Shown piece after piece: positions 45,188 to 53,442 of a DNA stretch of 64,000 bases. Numbering within the stretch: the first letter of the stretch is position 1; every line of letters starts with the position of its first letter. Origin of the DNA: Spirochaetia bacterium UBA5763 (lineage in GTDB: Bacteria; Spirochaetota; UBA4802; UBA5550). Under the pieces are notes generated by a model. The model made no database searches, had not been told where the DNA came from, and saw nothing but the letters and a program-made list of their open reading frames with translations. The stretch covers positions 45,751 through 109,750 of the forward strand of contig DIEX01000027.1 in NCBI GenBank assembly GCA_002418835.1, read 5' to 3'. The position numbers were made by a program, and so were the translations under genes.

Positions 45188-45904
45188 CTATTTCCCTGCG
45201 CTACGCATTTTTTCCAGCACCTTCTGGAGCTTCCCGAGAGACTTTTTCACAGCGGGATCTTCCGCGTATATTTTAATTTTGAAAAATGCATTACCAAGGG
45301 CAGGTTCAAGAAGCTTCAGTGTCTCTGATTCATATTTCAATTCAGCCGGCGGTTCAGAGTAGAATTTCAGAAGCTCAGGGTATTTACTGTTAAGCCGGTC
45401 AATCTCAGGAATGAGCTTTTCCATATCAGCAGAAAAAAATTCTACATATTCAGAAATAAGAGACGGTTCATCCACTGATTCTATTTTAAATATAAAATCC
45501 TCATACAGTTTTATCAGGGCTGAAAGCACGATTTTAACATCACTGTATTTAACCGATGCATTACCTGCGGCTGATAAATAAACAGCATCACCCTCTTTAA
45601 CGCCGGAAAGCAGTCCGCTGCCGGAATTAACTGTGTTGCACCGTATATACATTCCGCTAATATCTGTCACAGATATTTTAAGAGCTCCCCCCCCTTTGCC
45701 GATTTCCAGAATACTCCCTTTTGTAATATAGAGAGAGGGGGTCTCAACCAGACCGAGCACCATTACCTCTCCGGAGGATTCATTTTTAAAAATAACTTTC
45801 CCGAATTCCCTGATGCCGTTATTTTCAGACGCGGACAGAGCCCCCATTGCAGATGCAATGACAACAACTGTTACTGTCAATATTCCTGCGGCAGATAATT
45901 TCAT
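45188..45904 (-). CDS. Unknown exported protein, possibly leaderless
   Basis: The 238-residue product has an N-terminal signal or anchor (AAGILTVTVVVIASAMGALS), then a beta-rich domain (about 30-140: SSGEVMVLGLVETPSLYITK, GDAVYLSAAGNASVKY) and a helical C-terminal half rich in Leu, Lys and Glu. No family is recognised. I start at the ATG at 45904. A longer TTG start would be part of a promoter-like box, so the ATG is preferred even though no ribosome-binding site precedes it. Confidence 0.6.
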   Translation of the reverse strand: MKLSAAGILTVTVVVIASAMGALSASENNGIREFGKVIFKNESSGEVMVLGLVETPSLYITKGSILEIGKGGGALKISVTDISGMYIRCNTVNSGSGLLSGVKEGDAVYLSAAGNASVKYSDVKIVLSALIKLYEDFIFKIESVDEPSLISEYVEFFSADMEKLIPEIDRLNSKYPELLKFYSEPPAELKYESETLKLLEPALGNAFFKIKIYAEDPAVKKSLGKLQKVLEKMRSAGK

Positions 45905-45910
45905 GAATAA

Positions 45911-45940
45911 AGAATAATTAAAAGGCAGCCTGTTTGTCAA
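45911..45940 (-). promoter_or_regulatory. Promoter giving a near-leaderless mRNA
   Basis: On the minus strand TTGACA, an 18-nt spacer and TATTCT lead to the ATG only six bases after the -10 box. Transcription would start at or next to the start codon, and there is no ribosome-binding site upstream of it. Confidence 0.55.
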
Positions 45941-45969
45941 GATTGTTTAATACAATGCACAGGAAGAAC

Positions 45970-46233
45970 TTATTTGTATTTAAGAACAAAAAAGACAACC
46001 AGACTAAAAAGAATCGCATTGGCAATACCGAAAATTCTGAAAACAGGATCAGTGGATAATATTGCTGAGGGGGTCATGATGATTATGGTACTCCAAACGC
46101 CGAGCGCCCAGGTGAGAGACAGATCGGATGAGGATTTCCGTTTCCTGATCTTGTATATAAGAGGTATATTGAAAAGAGGCATAACAATCCCGGCAACCAT
46201 CCCTGCAAACTTTGCAGCTTCCACAAAATCCAT
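45970..46233 (-). CDS. SemiSWEET-like sugar transporter (PQ-loop)
   Basis: The 87-residue protein has three membrane helices (about 8-25, 42-59, 67-84) and the PQ-loop segment MPLFNIPLIYKIRKRKSSSD between the first two. This is the size and topology of bacterial SemiSWEETs, which form dimers that move sugars passively. The substrate is unknown. It is separated by 65 nt from the next gene on the same strand. Confidence 0.8.
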   Translation of the reverse strand: MDFVEAAKFAGMVAGIVMPLFNIPLIYKIRKRKSSSDLSLTWALGVWSTIIIMTPSAILSTDPVFRIFGIANAILFSLVVFFVLKYK

Positions 46234-46429
46234 ATAACCTCACAATCTGACATTTTCAATAAAAGCTATTTGTGATTATAGTATTTACCGGATCAACTAT
46301 TAAATGATCATTATAACTATAAACTGATTACTGTAAAATCTCACATACTGAAATAAATAATTGATCATTAATTAGTGGTATATTACTAAGAAAAAAGAAA
46401 AGTTAAATTACACTTCCAGGAGGATTTAT

Positions 46430-47080
46430 ATGAAAGCGATCATAATCGGTGCAACAGGCTTGACCGGTTCTCTCCTTCTCAACAAACTTGAAACAACAAA
46501 AAAATTTAAATCTATAACTGCACTGGTAAGAAAAGAGATAAAATCTGATACCGGAATTATATATAAGAAGATAAACTTTGAAGATTTGCCCGGCTTAAAG
46601 ATAAAAGCAGATGCAGCTTTCTCATGCCTCGGAACTACAATAAAATCAGCAGGGAGCAAAGAAAATTTCAGACAGGTGGATTTTACCTATAATCTTGACT
46701 TTGCAGGCATGTGCAGAAAAAACGGTATTGAGAGATTCATACTGCTTTCCGCTCTCGGGGCTGATCCTGATTCAAAAATTTTCTACAGCAGGATAAAAGG
46801 TGAGCTGGAGAAAGAAATCAAAGCAATGGGATTTAAATATCTTACCATAATCAGACCATCACTTCTTGAAGGCCCGAGAAAGGAATGGAGAACGGGGGAG
46901 TTCATAGCACGTAAAATAATGAAAATATTTAATCCGCTGCTTATGGGGAATCTGAAAAAATACAGGTCAGTCAGTATTGATAATATAACAGATATTATGC
47001 TTAAAGAATCATTCAGGAAGGAACCGGGGATCATAATTATTGAGAATGATGAGATAATAAGCAGGAGCAGCAGGCATTAA
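46430..47080 (+). CDS. NAD(P)-binding oxidoreductase, HTATIP2/TIP30-like
   Basis: The 216-residue protein is an atypical short-chain dehydrogenase of the NmrA/TIP30 group: AIIIGATGLTGSLLLNKLE binds the dinucleotide, AFSCLGTTIKSAGSKENFRQ and FILLSALGADPDSKIFYSRIKG follow, the latter with the Tyr-X3-Lys pair. Function in bacteria is unknown. AGGAGG lies 5 nt before the ATG. It is a lone gene whose last codons form a hairpin (47067-47088). Confidence 0.82.
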   Translation: MKAIIIGATGLTGSLLLNKLETTKKFKSITALVRKEIKSDTGIIYKKINFEDLPGLKIKADAAFSCLGTTIKSAGSKENFRQVDFTYNLDFAGMCRKNGIERFILLSALGADPDSKIFYSRIKGELEKEIKAMGFKYLTIIRPSLLEGPRKEWRTGEFIARKIMKIFNPLLMGNLKKYRSVSIDNITDIMLKESFRKEPGIIIIENDEIISRSSRH

Positions 47081-47088
47081 CCTGCTGC
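47067..47088 (+). terminator. Hairpin overlapping the end of the oxidoreductase gene
   Basis: GCAGCAGG and CCTGCTGC form a perfect 8-bp stem with a 6-nt loop that holds the stop codon. No clear U tract follows, so it may be a weak terminator or a stabiliser. Confidence 0.5.
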
Positions 47089-47101
47089 CCGGGCCCATAT
47101 A

Positions 47102-48682
47102 TCACACGCCGTCAGAGACCTGGTTTTTACCGGCTCCGGCTGCTTTCATATATTCAAGCTTGTTAAGCGCGTCAACAAAGGAGAATATTCCTGCAACAGA
47201 GATATCGATGCTCATCCCGTTTCCGAATACCTTGATTTTATTTCCGCCTACTTCCTCTTCAACAGTGACAGATACTTCACATAGAGCGTCCGATCCGCCT
47301 GTAATAGCCACAAGATTGAATGCCTTTATGTAAGCTTTGGTTCCTGTAATCTTTTTTACAGCTTTCACACCGGCATCAACACCGCCGTTACCATGGGCAA
47401 CTTCAAACACCTCCACGCTGTTATTTATATGGTCTTTAAGAGTAACCATTGCCATAGGAGGGGAGAACATCCCTGTTGAAATCTGAACATTCTCTACAGA
47501 GTATCTCCAGTTGTGCTCCTTTTTGTGGAGAACCTCTCCGATAATTGCCACAAGGTCCTCGTCGAAAATCTCCTTTTTACGGTCAGCGATGCATTTAAAC
47601 CTGACAAAGAATGCATCAAGCTCCTCTGTCCTGAGCTCGTAGCCCAGTTCCTTAAGCCTTGAAAGCACAGCATGCCTTCCGGAGTGTTTCCCGAGAACCA
47701 GCTTGGACCTTGTGATCCCTATATCTTCAGGCTTCATTATCTCATAAGTCATGGCATGTTTGAGAACGCCATCCTGGTGAATCCCGGACTCATGGGCAAA
47801 AGCATTATCGCCGACTATCGCTTTGTTAGGCTGTACTGATACTCCTGTGATATTGACAAGGAGCCTGCTTGCCTGCATTATCTGCCTTGTATTAATATCA
47901 GTGTGGCAATTATTAAACATGTCACTTCTGGTTTTAATCGCCATTACAAGCTCTTCCATTGCAGTGTTTCCCGCCCTTTCACCAATACCGTTTATCGTGC
48001 ACTCTACCTGCCTCGCGCCGGCCTGTACTGCAGCAATTGCATTGGCCACGGCAAGGCCGAGATCGTTGTGGCAATGAACTGAAATTACCGCATCATTGGT
48101 ATTTTTAACATGTTCAAAGAGATATTTTATAAGTTCATGGAATTCATTGGGAATCGCATAACCGACAGTATCCGGAATATTAACAGTCCTTGCACCGGCA
48201 GCTATAACAGCCTGAACCATCTCCGCAAGATATCCCCTGTCGCTCCTTGTGGCATCCATGGGTGAAAACTCAATATTCTTTGTGAATGTTGAAGCATAAC
48301 TCACAGCTTCAACCGCCTGCCTGAGTACCTCCTCCCTTGTCTTCTTGAGCTGATACTCGATATGTATATCAGAGCTGGAAATAAATGTATGAATTCTCGG
48401 ATTAACAGCTTTGGCCAGGGCCTTTGACGCTGCCTCAATATCTTTATTATTTGCCCTTGCAAGGCCTGCCACCTGGGCTTTCTTAACCTTCTCTGCAATT
48501 GCGCTCACAGCCTCAAAATCTCCGTCAGAGATAACAGGGAAGCCGGCTTCAATTACATCAACTCCGAGCTTTTCAAGCTGATCAGCGAAGATAAGTTTTT
48601 CTTCAATGTTCATGCTGAAACCGGGAGATTGTTCTCCGTCCCTGAGGGTTGTATCAAAAATTATTATTTTATTTTTATCCAT
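47102..48682 (-). CDS. leuA: 2-isopropylmalate synthase
   Basis: LeuA condenses 2-ketoisovalerate with acetyl-CoA, the first committed step of leucine synthesis. The 526-residue protein has the catalytic TIM barrel (IFDTTLRDGEQSPGFSM, GVDVIEAGFPV, VHCHNDLGLAVANAI, the GIGERAGNTAMEEL region) and a C-terminal regulatory domain of about 140 residues (residues 390-515) for leucine feedback inhibition. The HxDxG-type metal residues are in place. AAGGAG lies before the ATG. A leucine attenuator lies upstream, so both transcription and activity are controlled by leucine. No leuB/C/D follows in this window. Confidence 0.96.
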   Translation of the reverse strand: MDKNKIIIFDTTLRDGEQSPGFSMNIEEKLIFADQLEKLGVDVIEAGFPVISDGDFEAVSAIAEKVKKAQVAGLARANNKDIEAASKALAKAVNPRIHTFISSSDIHIEYQLKKTREEVLRQAVEAVSYASTFTKNIEFSPMDATRSDRGYLAEMVQAVIAAGARTVNIPDTVGYAIPNEFHELIKYLFEHVKNTNDAVISVHCHNDLGLAVANAIAAVQAGARQVECTINGIGERAGNTAMEELVMAIKTRSDMFNNCHTDINTRQIMQASRLLVNITGVSVQPNKAIVGDNAFAHESGIHQDGVLKHAMTYEIMKPEDIGITRSKLVLGKHSGRHAVLSRLKELGYELRTEELDAFFVRFKCIADRKKEIFDEDLVAIIGEVLHKKEHNWRYSVENVQISTGMFSPPMAMVTLKDHINNSVEVFEVAHGNGGVDAGVKAVKKITGTKAYIKAFNLVAITGGSDALCEVSVTVEEEVGGNKIKVFGNGMSIDISVAGIFSFVDALNKLEYMKAAGAGKNQVSDGV

Positions 48683-48701
48683 TTTGTTTCTCCTTAATAT
48701 T

Positions 48702-48839
48702 TTATATCATCCTGTCATTGTGAGCGACTGACATGGAGTGAAGGCCGCTCATCCTCATCCGTGCAGTCGCGGCTCTAAGGCATTCATGCCTGTCGAAATC
48801 TTTATAATAAAACCATCTAAGCCTGTACGGGAAGTTCAT
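48702..48839 (-). CDS. Possible second small ORF in the leuA leader
   Basis: An ATG at 48839 with GGCGGAGG centred 8 nt upstream opens a 45-codon frame that ends just before the leuA ribosome-binding site. The peptide is Arg/His-rich (for example YKDFDRHECLRAATARMRMS) and has no known relative. Part of it lies in a block that looks like an intergenic repeat, with the palindrome GGCATTCATGCC. It may be a coupling peptide for leuA, or coincidence. Confidence 0.25.
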   Translation of the reverse strand: MNFPYRLRWFYYKDFDRHECLRAATARMRMSGLHSMSVAHNDRMI

Positions 48840-48869
48840 TCCCTGCACCTCCGCCCGGTAAAATTTATC

Positions 48870-48903
48870 AAAAAAAAAGCCGCCACTTTGTTTCGTGACG
48901 GCC
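48870..48903 (-). terminator. Leucine attenuator terminator
   Basis: On the minus strand, GGCCGTCAC and GTGGCGGCT form an 8- to 11-bp stem with a short A-rich loop, followed by nine T residues. It lies between the Leu-rich leader peptide and leuA, the position expected for an attenuation terminator. Its left arm (CGTCACGAAAC) is complementary to GATTCGTGATG at 48930-48940, giving an alternative antiterminator pairing. Confidence 0.88.
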
Positions 48904-48931
48904 TTCTTTTACTCATCTATCTTAAAAGACA

Positions 48932-49006
48932 TCACGAATCCGTGCCAGCTCTAAGCAGGCTAAGGAGTAGACCGAGTAATAAATTTTTCTGTCTCTGTAA
49001 TGTCAT
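48932..49006 (-). CDS. leuL: leu operon leader peptide (attenuator)
   Basis: This 24-residue peptide contains nine leucines, eight of them in the stretch NLLLGLLLSLL (residues 8-18), with TTA, CTC, CTA, CTT and CTG codons all used. It precedes a terminator and leuA, so it is the control peptide of an attenuation system: when charged Leu-tRNA is scarce, ribosomes stall in the Leu run. That frees a segment at 48930-48940, containing the peptide stop codon, to pair with the left arm of the terminator. When leucine is plentiful the ribosome reaches the stop codon, covers that segment and the terminator forms. The TGA lies inside the pairing region. A weak TGAGAA motif precedes the ATG. Too short for normal gene finders. 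Confidence 0.85.
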   Translation of the reverse strand: MTLQRQKNLLLGLLLSLLRAGTDS

Positions 49007-49018
49007 AACTATTCTCAA

Positions 49019-49058
49019 TTATTATTAGTCAGAAACAACAGTCTCAAACTGCTGTCAA
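49019..49058 (-). promoter_or_regulatory. Promoter of the leuL-leuA transcript
   Basis: Two overlapping promoter choices precede the leader peptide. One is TTGAGA (49042-49047), a 17-nt spacer and TAATAA (49019-49024), which would start transcription 5-6 nt before the leader ATG. The other uses TTGACA at 49053-49058 with a poorer -10 box. Both lie in the short gap beyond the decarboxylase stop codon. Confidence 0.55.
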
Positions 49059-49068
49059 TACAAAATTT

Positions 49069-50796
49069 TTAAATTCTTTCAAACCTGTTGTGGAAAAAGT
49101 TCTTATATATCTTCTGTCCCAGCTTGTTCTGCTGTTCAAGAATCTCTTTAAGTATCTCCGGAGTTGTAAGAGGATTGATTGTTATTGCCCTGAGAACAAC
49201 GGTGTCCTGGTAAAAATACTGCGGAGAATCGATCATGGTTCTTGATACAAAACTCTCATCCTCCTCACGGATAGCCTTATGAAGTTCAGTATTAAGATCG
49301 TTAAGAGCCATGTTTATATTCTCAACCCTCGTCAGGTACTCCATTTTGATCATATTGTTCTTCTCATCAACGAAATCCTCGTTCTGGATCCTGGTCATGA
49401 GTTTGTTCAGTTTTTCCTGAACGTATTTAGGTACGAACCTGTAGTTGAAAATAAAAAGTTCCGGCTGGTTCATGGCTTCAAAGTTGCAATGCATCTCAAC
49501 AAGGCCACGGAGGACAGAAGTCAGTTCAAAAGCATGATCAAAGATAAGTTTAAATCCGTCCCTGCCGATTATTTTCAGTGTTGCCCAGGGTTTAAGGGCT
49601 GCGAATGGACGGGATCCTTCAACTGAGAACCTGCCCAGGTCAACTGAATCCTGCCTTATTATATAATTGGAGTAGTGCTGAATTGCACGGAGATCTGTGC
49701 CGTTTCTGAAAAAAACCATTCCAAGTGACGGCGGAGCATACATAAGCTTATGCGCATCAACTGTAACTGAATCAGCTTTTTCGATGCCGGTAAAAAGATA
49801 CCTGTAATCATCTGAGAGGAGAAGCGACCCGCCCCATGCGGCATCCACATGAAAATAGGTTTTATGCCTGTCAGCAATTTTACGGATCTCTTTCAGGTTA
49901 TCTATGTTTCCCGTTTCAGTAGTCCCGGCAATGCCCACCATTGCGATTATCTTTGTCTTCGGGCCGCTGCCGGCATTTGCCTCCTCAATCTCCCTGCATG
50001 CTCTTTCAAGTTTTATTAAATCAATTTTATTCTTTGTATCAACCGGAATTTTTATAACATTCTGGTTGCCTATACCTATTGTACGGCCCACTTTGTCTAT
50101 GGAATAATGCCCTCTTTTTGATACGATTATTACAGCCCTGTCATATCCGTAATACCTGTATGCATCGACAAGTCCAGCCTCCCTTATTCCCGGGAACCTG
50201 CCATGAGGCCCGAACGCGAGATTTCTTGCTGTAAGCAGAGCTGTGAGATTAGCCATTGTCCCGTCAAGGGTAAGATTACCCAGGGCAGCATCCCTGTTCT
50301 GAATATTCGTTTTATAAAATTTTGCGGATCTCCTGAATATAGTTCTGTGCATCCAGGAGATAAGCTCTTTTTCAACAAAGGTAGATGCCTTGGCGGACTC
50401 AATCTTAACCTGATTCTGATTCAGTGCAGCTATTATCATTTCAAGGAGAATTACAAAATATGGCACAGCGCTCGTCATATGACCGATATAGTATGGATTA
50501 CCGACTTTAACTGAATGTGATATTACATTTGTCTTAATCTCATAAAGAACATCTTTCAGAAGATGCGGATGATCAGGCATATCAATATTTGAAAATAATT
50601 TCGCGAGATCAGTGAGAAGAATGGAACTATGAATTCCCCCTTTTTCAGTGAAAAACGTGTGAATCAGATCAAGAAGTTCGTTGCCGAATTCATGAAATTT
50701 ATCCGGAGATTCAGGCATTATAAAGAGCTTGCGGATCTGCTCCATATCAACCGGAATACACTCCCGTGATCTTGAATGTCTGGGATTTGAATACAT
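49069..50796 (-). CDS. PLP-dependent aspartate 1-decarboxylase-like (PanP-like)
   Basis: The 575-residue protein is a group II PLP decarboxylase. Landmarks are YYIGHMTSAVPYFVILLEMI, AALNQNQVKIESAK, LDGTMANLTALLTARN, TYFHVDAAWGGSLLLSDDYR (Asp for the PLP ring) and VTVDAHKLMYAPPS with PLP Lys350. This resembles the PanP group, which makes beta-alanine from aspartate for coenzyme A, but glutamate decarboxylase is also possible. Two possible start codons exist (residues 1 and 18); neither has a strong ribosome-binding site. It is a single gene. Confidence 0.8.
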   Translation of the reverse strand: MYSNPRHSRSRECIPVDMEQIRKLFIMPESPDKFHEFGNELLDLIHTFFTEKGGIHSSILLTDLAKLFSNIDMPDHPHLLKDVLYEIKTNVISHSVKVGNPYYIGHMTSAVPYFVILLEMIIAALNQNQVKIESAKASTFVEKELISWMHRTIFRRSAKFYKTNIQNRDAALGNLTLDGTMANLTALLTARNLAFGPHGRFPGIREAGLVDAYRYYGYDRAVIIVSKRGHYSIDKVGRTIGIGNQNVIKIPVDTKNKIDLIKLERACREIEEANAGSGPKTKIIAMVGIAGTTETGNIDNLKEIRKIADRHKTYFHVDAAWGGSLLLSDDYRYLFTGIEKADSVTVDAHKLMYAPPSLGMVFFRNGTDLRAIQHYSNYIIRQDSVDLGRFSVEGSRPFAALKPWATLKIIGRDGFKLIFDHAFELTSVLRGLVEMHCNFEAMNQPELFIFNYRFVPKYVQEKLNKLMTRIQNEDFVDEKNNMIKMEYLTRVENINMALNDLNTELHKAIREEDESFVSRTMIDSPQYFYQDTVVLRAITINPLTTPEILKEILEQQNKLGQKIYKNFFHNRFERI

Positions 50797-51110
50797 GATT
50801 TTCTATAGTGCCTGCCGAGTTCAAACCAGTTAAAATATAAGATAAATTATTTCAAGTTTTTTTCGTTTATATCGCTATTCTGTGCCCGTATGTGAATTCA
50901 GTTCAGTATATAATTATTTTATAATCCCCCGGAATATAAATCCTTTCATCATACTCTTTAGTCCTATATTATAGCATCAGGAAGCACCCCGGACTCTAAA
51001 TAATACTGATTTAATACAATTAATGCCATACATACTAAAAAAACTAAAAAAATCCAATGCTCTGCCGATATTAATAATGCCCGGAAATATAAACCAAGGA
51101 TGGTAATTAT
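50797..51110. other. Gap between panP-like gene and STAS gene
   Basis: This AT-rich stretch lies between two divergent genes and must hold promoters for both, but I can see no clear -35/-10 pair, repeat or small gene in it. A 63-codon minus-strand frame (50964-51155) overlaps the STAS gene and looks like chance. Confidence 0.4.
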
Positions 51111-51413
51111 ATGAATTACAAGGCGGCAGAAACAAGGGTATGGAGACTCCCTCAAAACATAGGATATGAGAATGTCCCGGGATATCTCGCTATACTAAAA
51201 AACAGCTGTTTTCATAAAGAACTGGTTCTTGATCTGTCAGAAACCGACATACTTCACTCATCTTTCATCGGATTTCTTATTCATGCAAAGCAGATAATAG
51301 AAAAAGATAACGGAAAACTCTGGATAATCCTCTCAAAAAGAAGTGAACGCATTTTCCGCATGCTTAATATATATAACTTTTTCAGCTATAACATTACAGA
51401 AAAACAATCCTGA
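51111..51413 (+). CDS. STAS-domain protein (anti-sigma factor antagonist-like)
   Basis: The 100-residue protein has a STAS fold: LVLDLSETDILHSSFIGFLI (the site usually D-S-S-G carries H-S-S-F, so a serine is in place), a helix HAKQIIEKDN, then GKLWIILSKRSERIFRMLNI. Such proteins bind an anti-sigma kinase and release a sigma factor or work in stress signalling. No kinase or phosphatase lies beside it. AAGGA precedes the ATG by about 9 nt. Confidence 0.8.
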   Translation: MNYKAAETRVWRLPQNIGYENVPGYLAILKNSCFHKELVLDLSETDILHSSFIGFLIHAKQIIEKDNGKLWIILSKRSERIFRMLNIYNFFSYNITEKQS

Positions 51414-51506
51414 CATAAATGAAGAAACGTGAAAAAAAATTGACATTAATCAACAGGTATTTTAAAATTTCTATAAATACTTAAACTCTTCAATTTCAGG
51501 ACAATA

Positions 51507-51797
51507 ATGATGCTTTTTTCAGAATGCCAGATTGACACTGCCACAGAAATTCTTAAATCAATTGCTCATCCCATCAGACTTAAAATTCTCTGTTTTCTTC
51601 TGGAGGGGGAAAAAAATGTCGGCGAGATTGAACAGAAATTCGGCTCAACAATATCCAACATTTCACAGCACCTCACAGTACTCAGAAAAGCTGATATAAT
51701 TCTCAGAAGAAAAGATGCCAATTTCATGTTTTACTCTCTCAAGGACAATAATATTGTCGCATTAATGGAAACGCTTAAAAAACATTTCTGTGAATAG
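51507..51797 (+). CDS. ArsR-family winged-helix regulator
   Basis: The 96-residue protein is an ArsR-type helix-turn-helix: LKSIAHPIRLKILCFLLEGE, EIEQKFGSTISNISQHLTVL and RRKDANFMFYSLKDNNIVAL. Cysteines are few (Cys7, Cys29, Cys95) and do not form a clear ArsR metal site, so the signal is unknown. An Omp85-type barrel begins on the next base after its stop codon, and this regulator probably controls that gene and itself. Confidence 0.92.
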   Translation: MMLFSECQIDTATEILKSIAHPIRLKILCFLLEGEKNVGEIEQKFGSTISNISQHLTVLRKADIILRRKDANFMFYSLKDNNIVALMETLKKHFCE

Positions 51798-53441
51798 ATG
51801 CGATTCTTAAAAAAAAATACCCTTCTTCTTGCCATTATTTCTATAATCTGCATCAGTAACACTGCCCGCCCCTCTACAGCGGGGAGGGAGCTGTTTATTG
51901 AGGGACTGCGGATTTTCAATCAGGAGGAGTTAAAAAAGATACTCCGGCTTCAGGAGCACCTCTCAGCAGGGAAAACAGGAAAAGAGACTGCTGATTCCAT
52001 CGCCGCCTTCTATAGAAAAAACGGTTACTCAATTGTAAAAATTCATATTGTTGAAGACTCCCCGGAAAGACTCGCCCTCTATGTCAATGAAGGGAGGCTG
52101 GCAAAGATAATAGTTCACGGACTTAATAACTACTACTCTCTTAAAGTAAAACAGCTGATTGACTTCCCCGGACGAATTTATAATATTGAAACAGCTGAAC
52201 AGAATATCTCCCGTATAAAAAAGAAGTACAGATTCCCCGATATTAAAATTGAACTGCAGCAGATTGCAGACTACAGCGACTCCCTGTTTCAGCTCGACCG
52301 TACTCTGAAAAAAGTCGTATTTTTACAAAACAATCTTAAAATTTTCAGCGATTTCCCGCCGGAATATGATCTTCATATCTATCCCGAAAAAGGTTCAGGG
52401 ATGAAGGGACTCGGTGTCAGCAGGGATGGAATTTCTTTCAATATAGATTATGATTATCCCTCTACTGTTATTCCGGAAGTATCCTATTACAGGGATAATC
52501 TCATTTACGGCAAAGATTATTTTGAAATTGATCTCTCCTCGGGATTTGATCCCGGCTTAAAAGGGTTTATATCAATACCGCCGTCCAACACTCTGAACAT
52601 ACCTCCTGAAAGAAGTTTTTCACAGGTGACTGCTGAATATAAGTTCAATCCCTACAAAAATGATTTATGGGGGCCCATCACAAGGAGCAGGTTATACCAG
52701 AGTAAATCATCCAGACCGGATCTCGGACTTACAAAATATGAATATCTTCAGTCAAAATCAACACTGGCACCGGAATTCACTTTCCTGAACTATTTCAATA
52801 TTTATGCAGGTTTAGGCTATGAAAAAGTACATTTCTATGACATTGACGAAGAGGATACAGCGCCGCAGCACATTGAAATAAAAAATAACAAGGAGAGCTA
52901 TCCCTTCTTCGAGAGCCGGATAAAACTTGATCCAATACCTATACGTATAGGGAACAGGATAGACAAATACCTTATTTTCACCTTTACAGAATACTTCGGC
53001 AGCAGAACATCAAGGGAGCTGAGTCTGAGATGCGCTTATGACTTTGAGTTCAGCGACCTCAGTATATACTCCTTCAAGTTTAAATCGGATCTTAATTTCT
53101 ACGATACACCTTTTCATCATAATGCATCTGTTAACAGCAGTTTTTTTAAAGGATTTTCGGGGAGCGGATATTATACAAACAGAATTTTCTCCATATCAAA
53201 TGAATACAGGGTTTCGGTTTACCAGGATTACATTTATGCCGGAGCCTTCGCAGACTATACTGTTTTTAAACCGGAGGGATTTTTAATGTCCGGGACAAAA
53301 CATGGAATAGCAGCAGGCCCCACAGGGAGGTTCCTGTTTTACGATCAGTTTGAGTTTATAGTTTATTACAGCCTGGATTACCTGCTGCCGGAAGGAACGA
53401 GCGGTACAAATCTTCAGATGAAATTCAGAAAAAAATGGTAG
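51798..53441 (+). CDS. Omp85-family outer membrane protein with two POTRA domains
   Basis: The 547-residue product has a signal peptide (LLLAIISIICISNTARPS), two POTRA-like domains (about residues 30-95 and 96-155: IFNQEELKKILRLQEHLSAG, AKIIVHGLNNYYSLKVKQLI), and a barrel of about 16 strands with alternating aromatic residues from 205 to the end. This is the layout of TamA-like or two-partner-secretion-like proteins, not of BamA (five POTRAs). I did not find the VRGF motif by eye. It has no gap to the arsR gene (TAG then ATG), so it is coupled to that regulator. A partner gene for secretion is not visible. Confidence 0.75.
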   Translation: MRFLKKNTLLLAIISIICISNTARPSTAGRELFIEGLRIFNQEELKKILRLQEHLSAGKTGKETADSIAAFYRKNGYSIVKIHIVEDSPERLALYVNEGRLAKIIVHGLNNYYSLKVKQLIDFPGRIYNIETAEQNISRIKKKYRFPDIKIELQQIADYSDSLFQLDRTLKKVVFLQNNLKIFSDFPPEYDLHIYPEKGSGMKGLGVSRDGISFNIDYDYPSTVIPEVSYYRDNLIYGKDYFEIDLSSGFDPGLKGFISIPPSNTLNIPPERSFSQVTAEYKFNPYKNDLWGPITRSRLYQSKSSRPDLGLTKYEYLQSKSTLAPEFTFLNYFNIYAGLGYEKVHFYDIDEEDTAPQHIEIKNNKESYPFFESRIKLDPIPIRIGNRIDKYLIFTFTEYFGSRTSRELSLRCAYDFEFSDLSIYSFKFKSDLNFYDTPFHHNASVNSSFFKGFSGSGYYTNRIFSISNEYRVSVYQDYIYAGAFADYTVFKPEGFLMSGTKHGIAAGPTGRFLFYDQFEFIVYYSLDYLLPEGTSGTNLQMKFRKKW

Positions 53442-53442
53442 T

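Noticed and set aside
50964..51155. 63-codon hydrophobic minus-strand ORF
   Set aside because: It starts inside the STAS gene on the opposite strand and most of it lies in an AT-rich gap without a ribosome-binding site.
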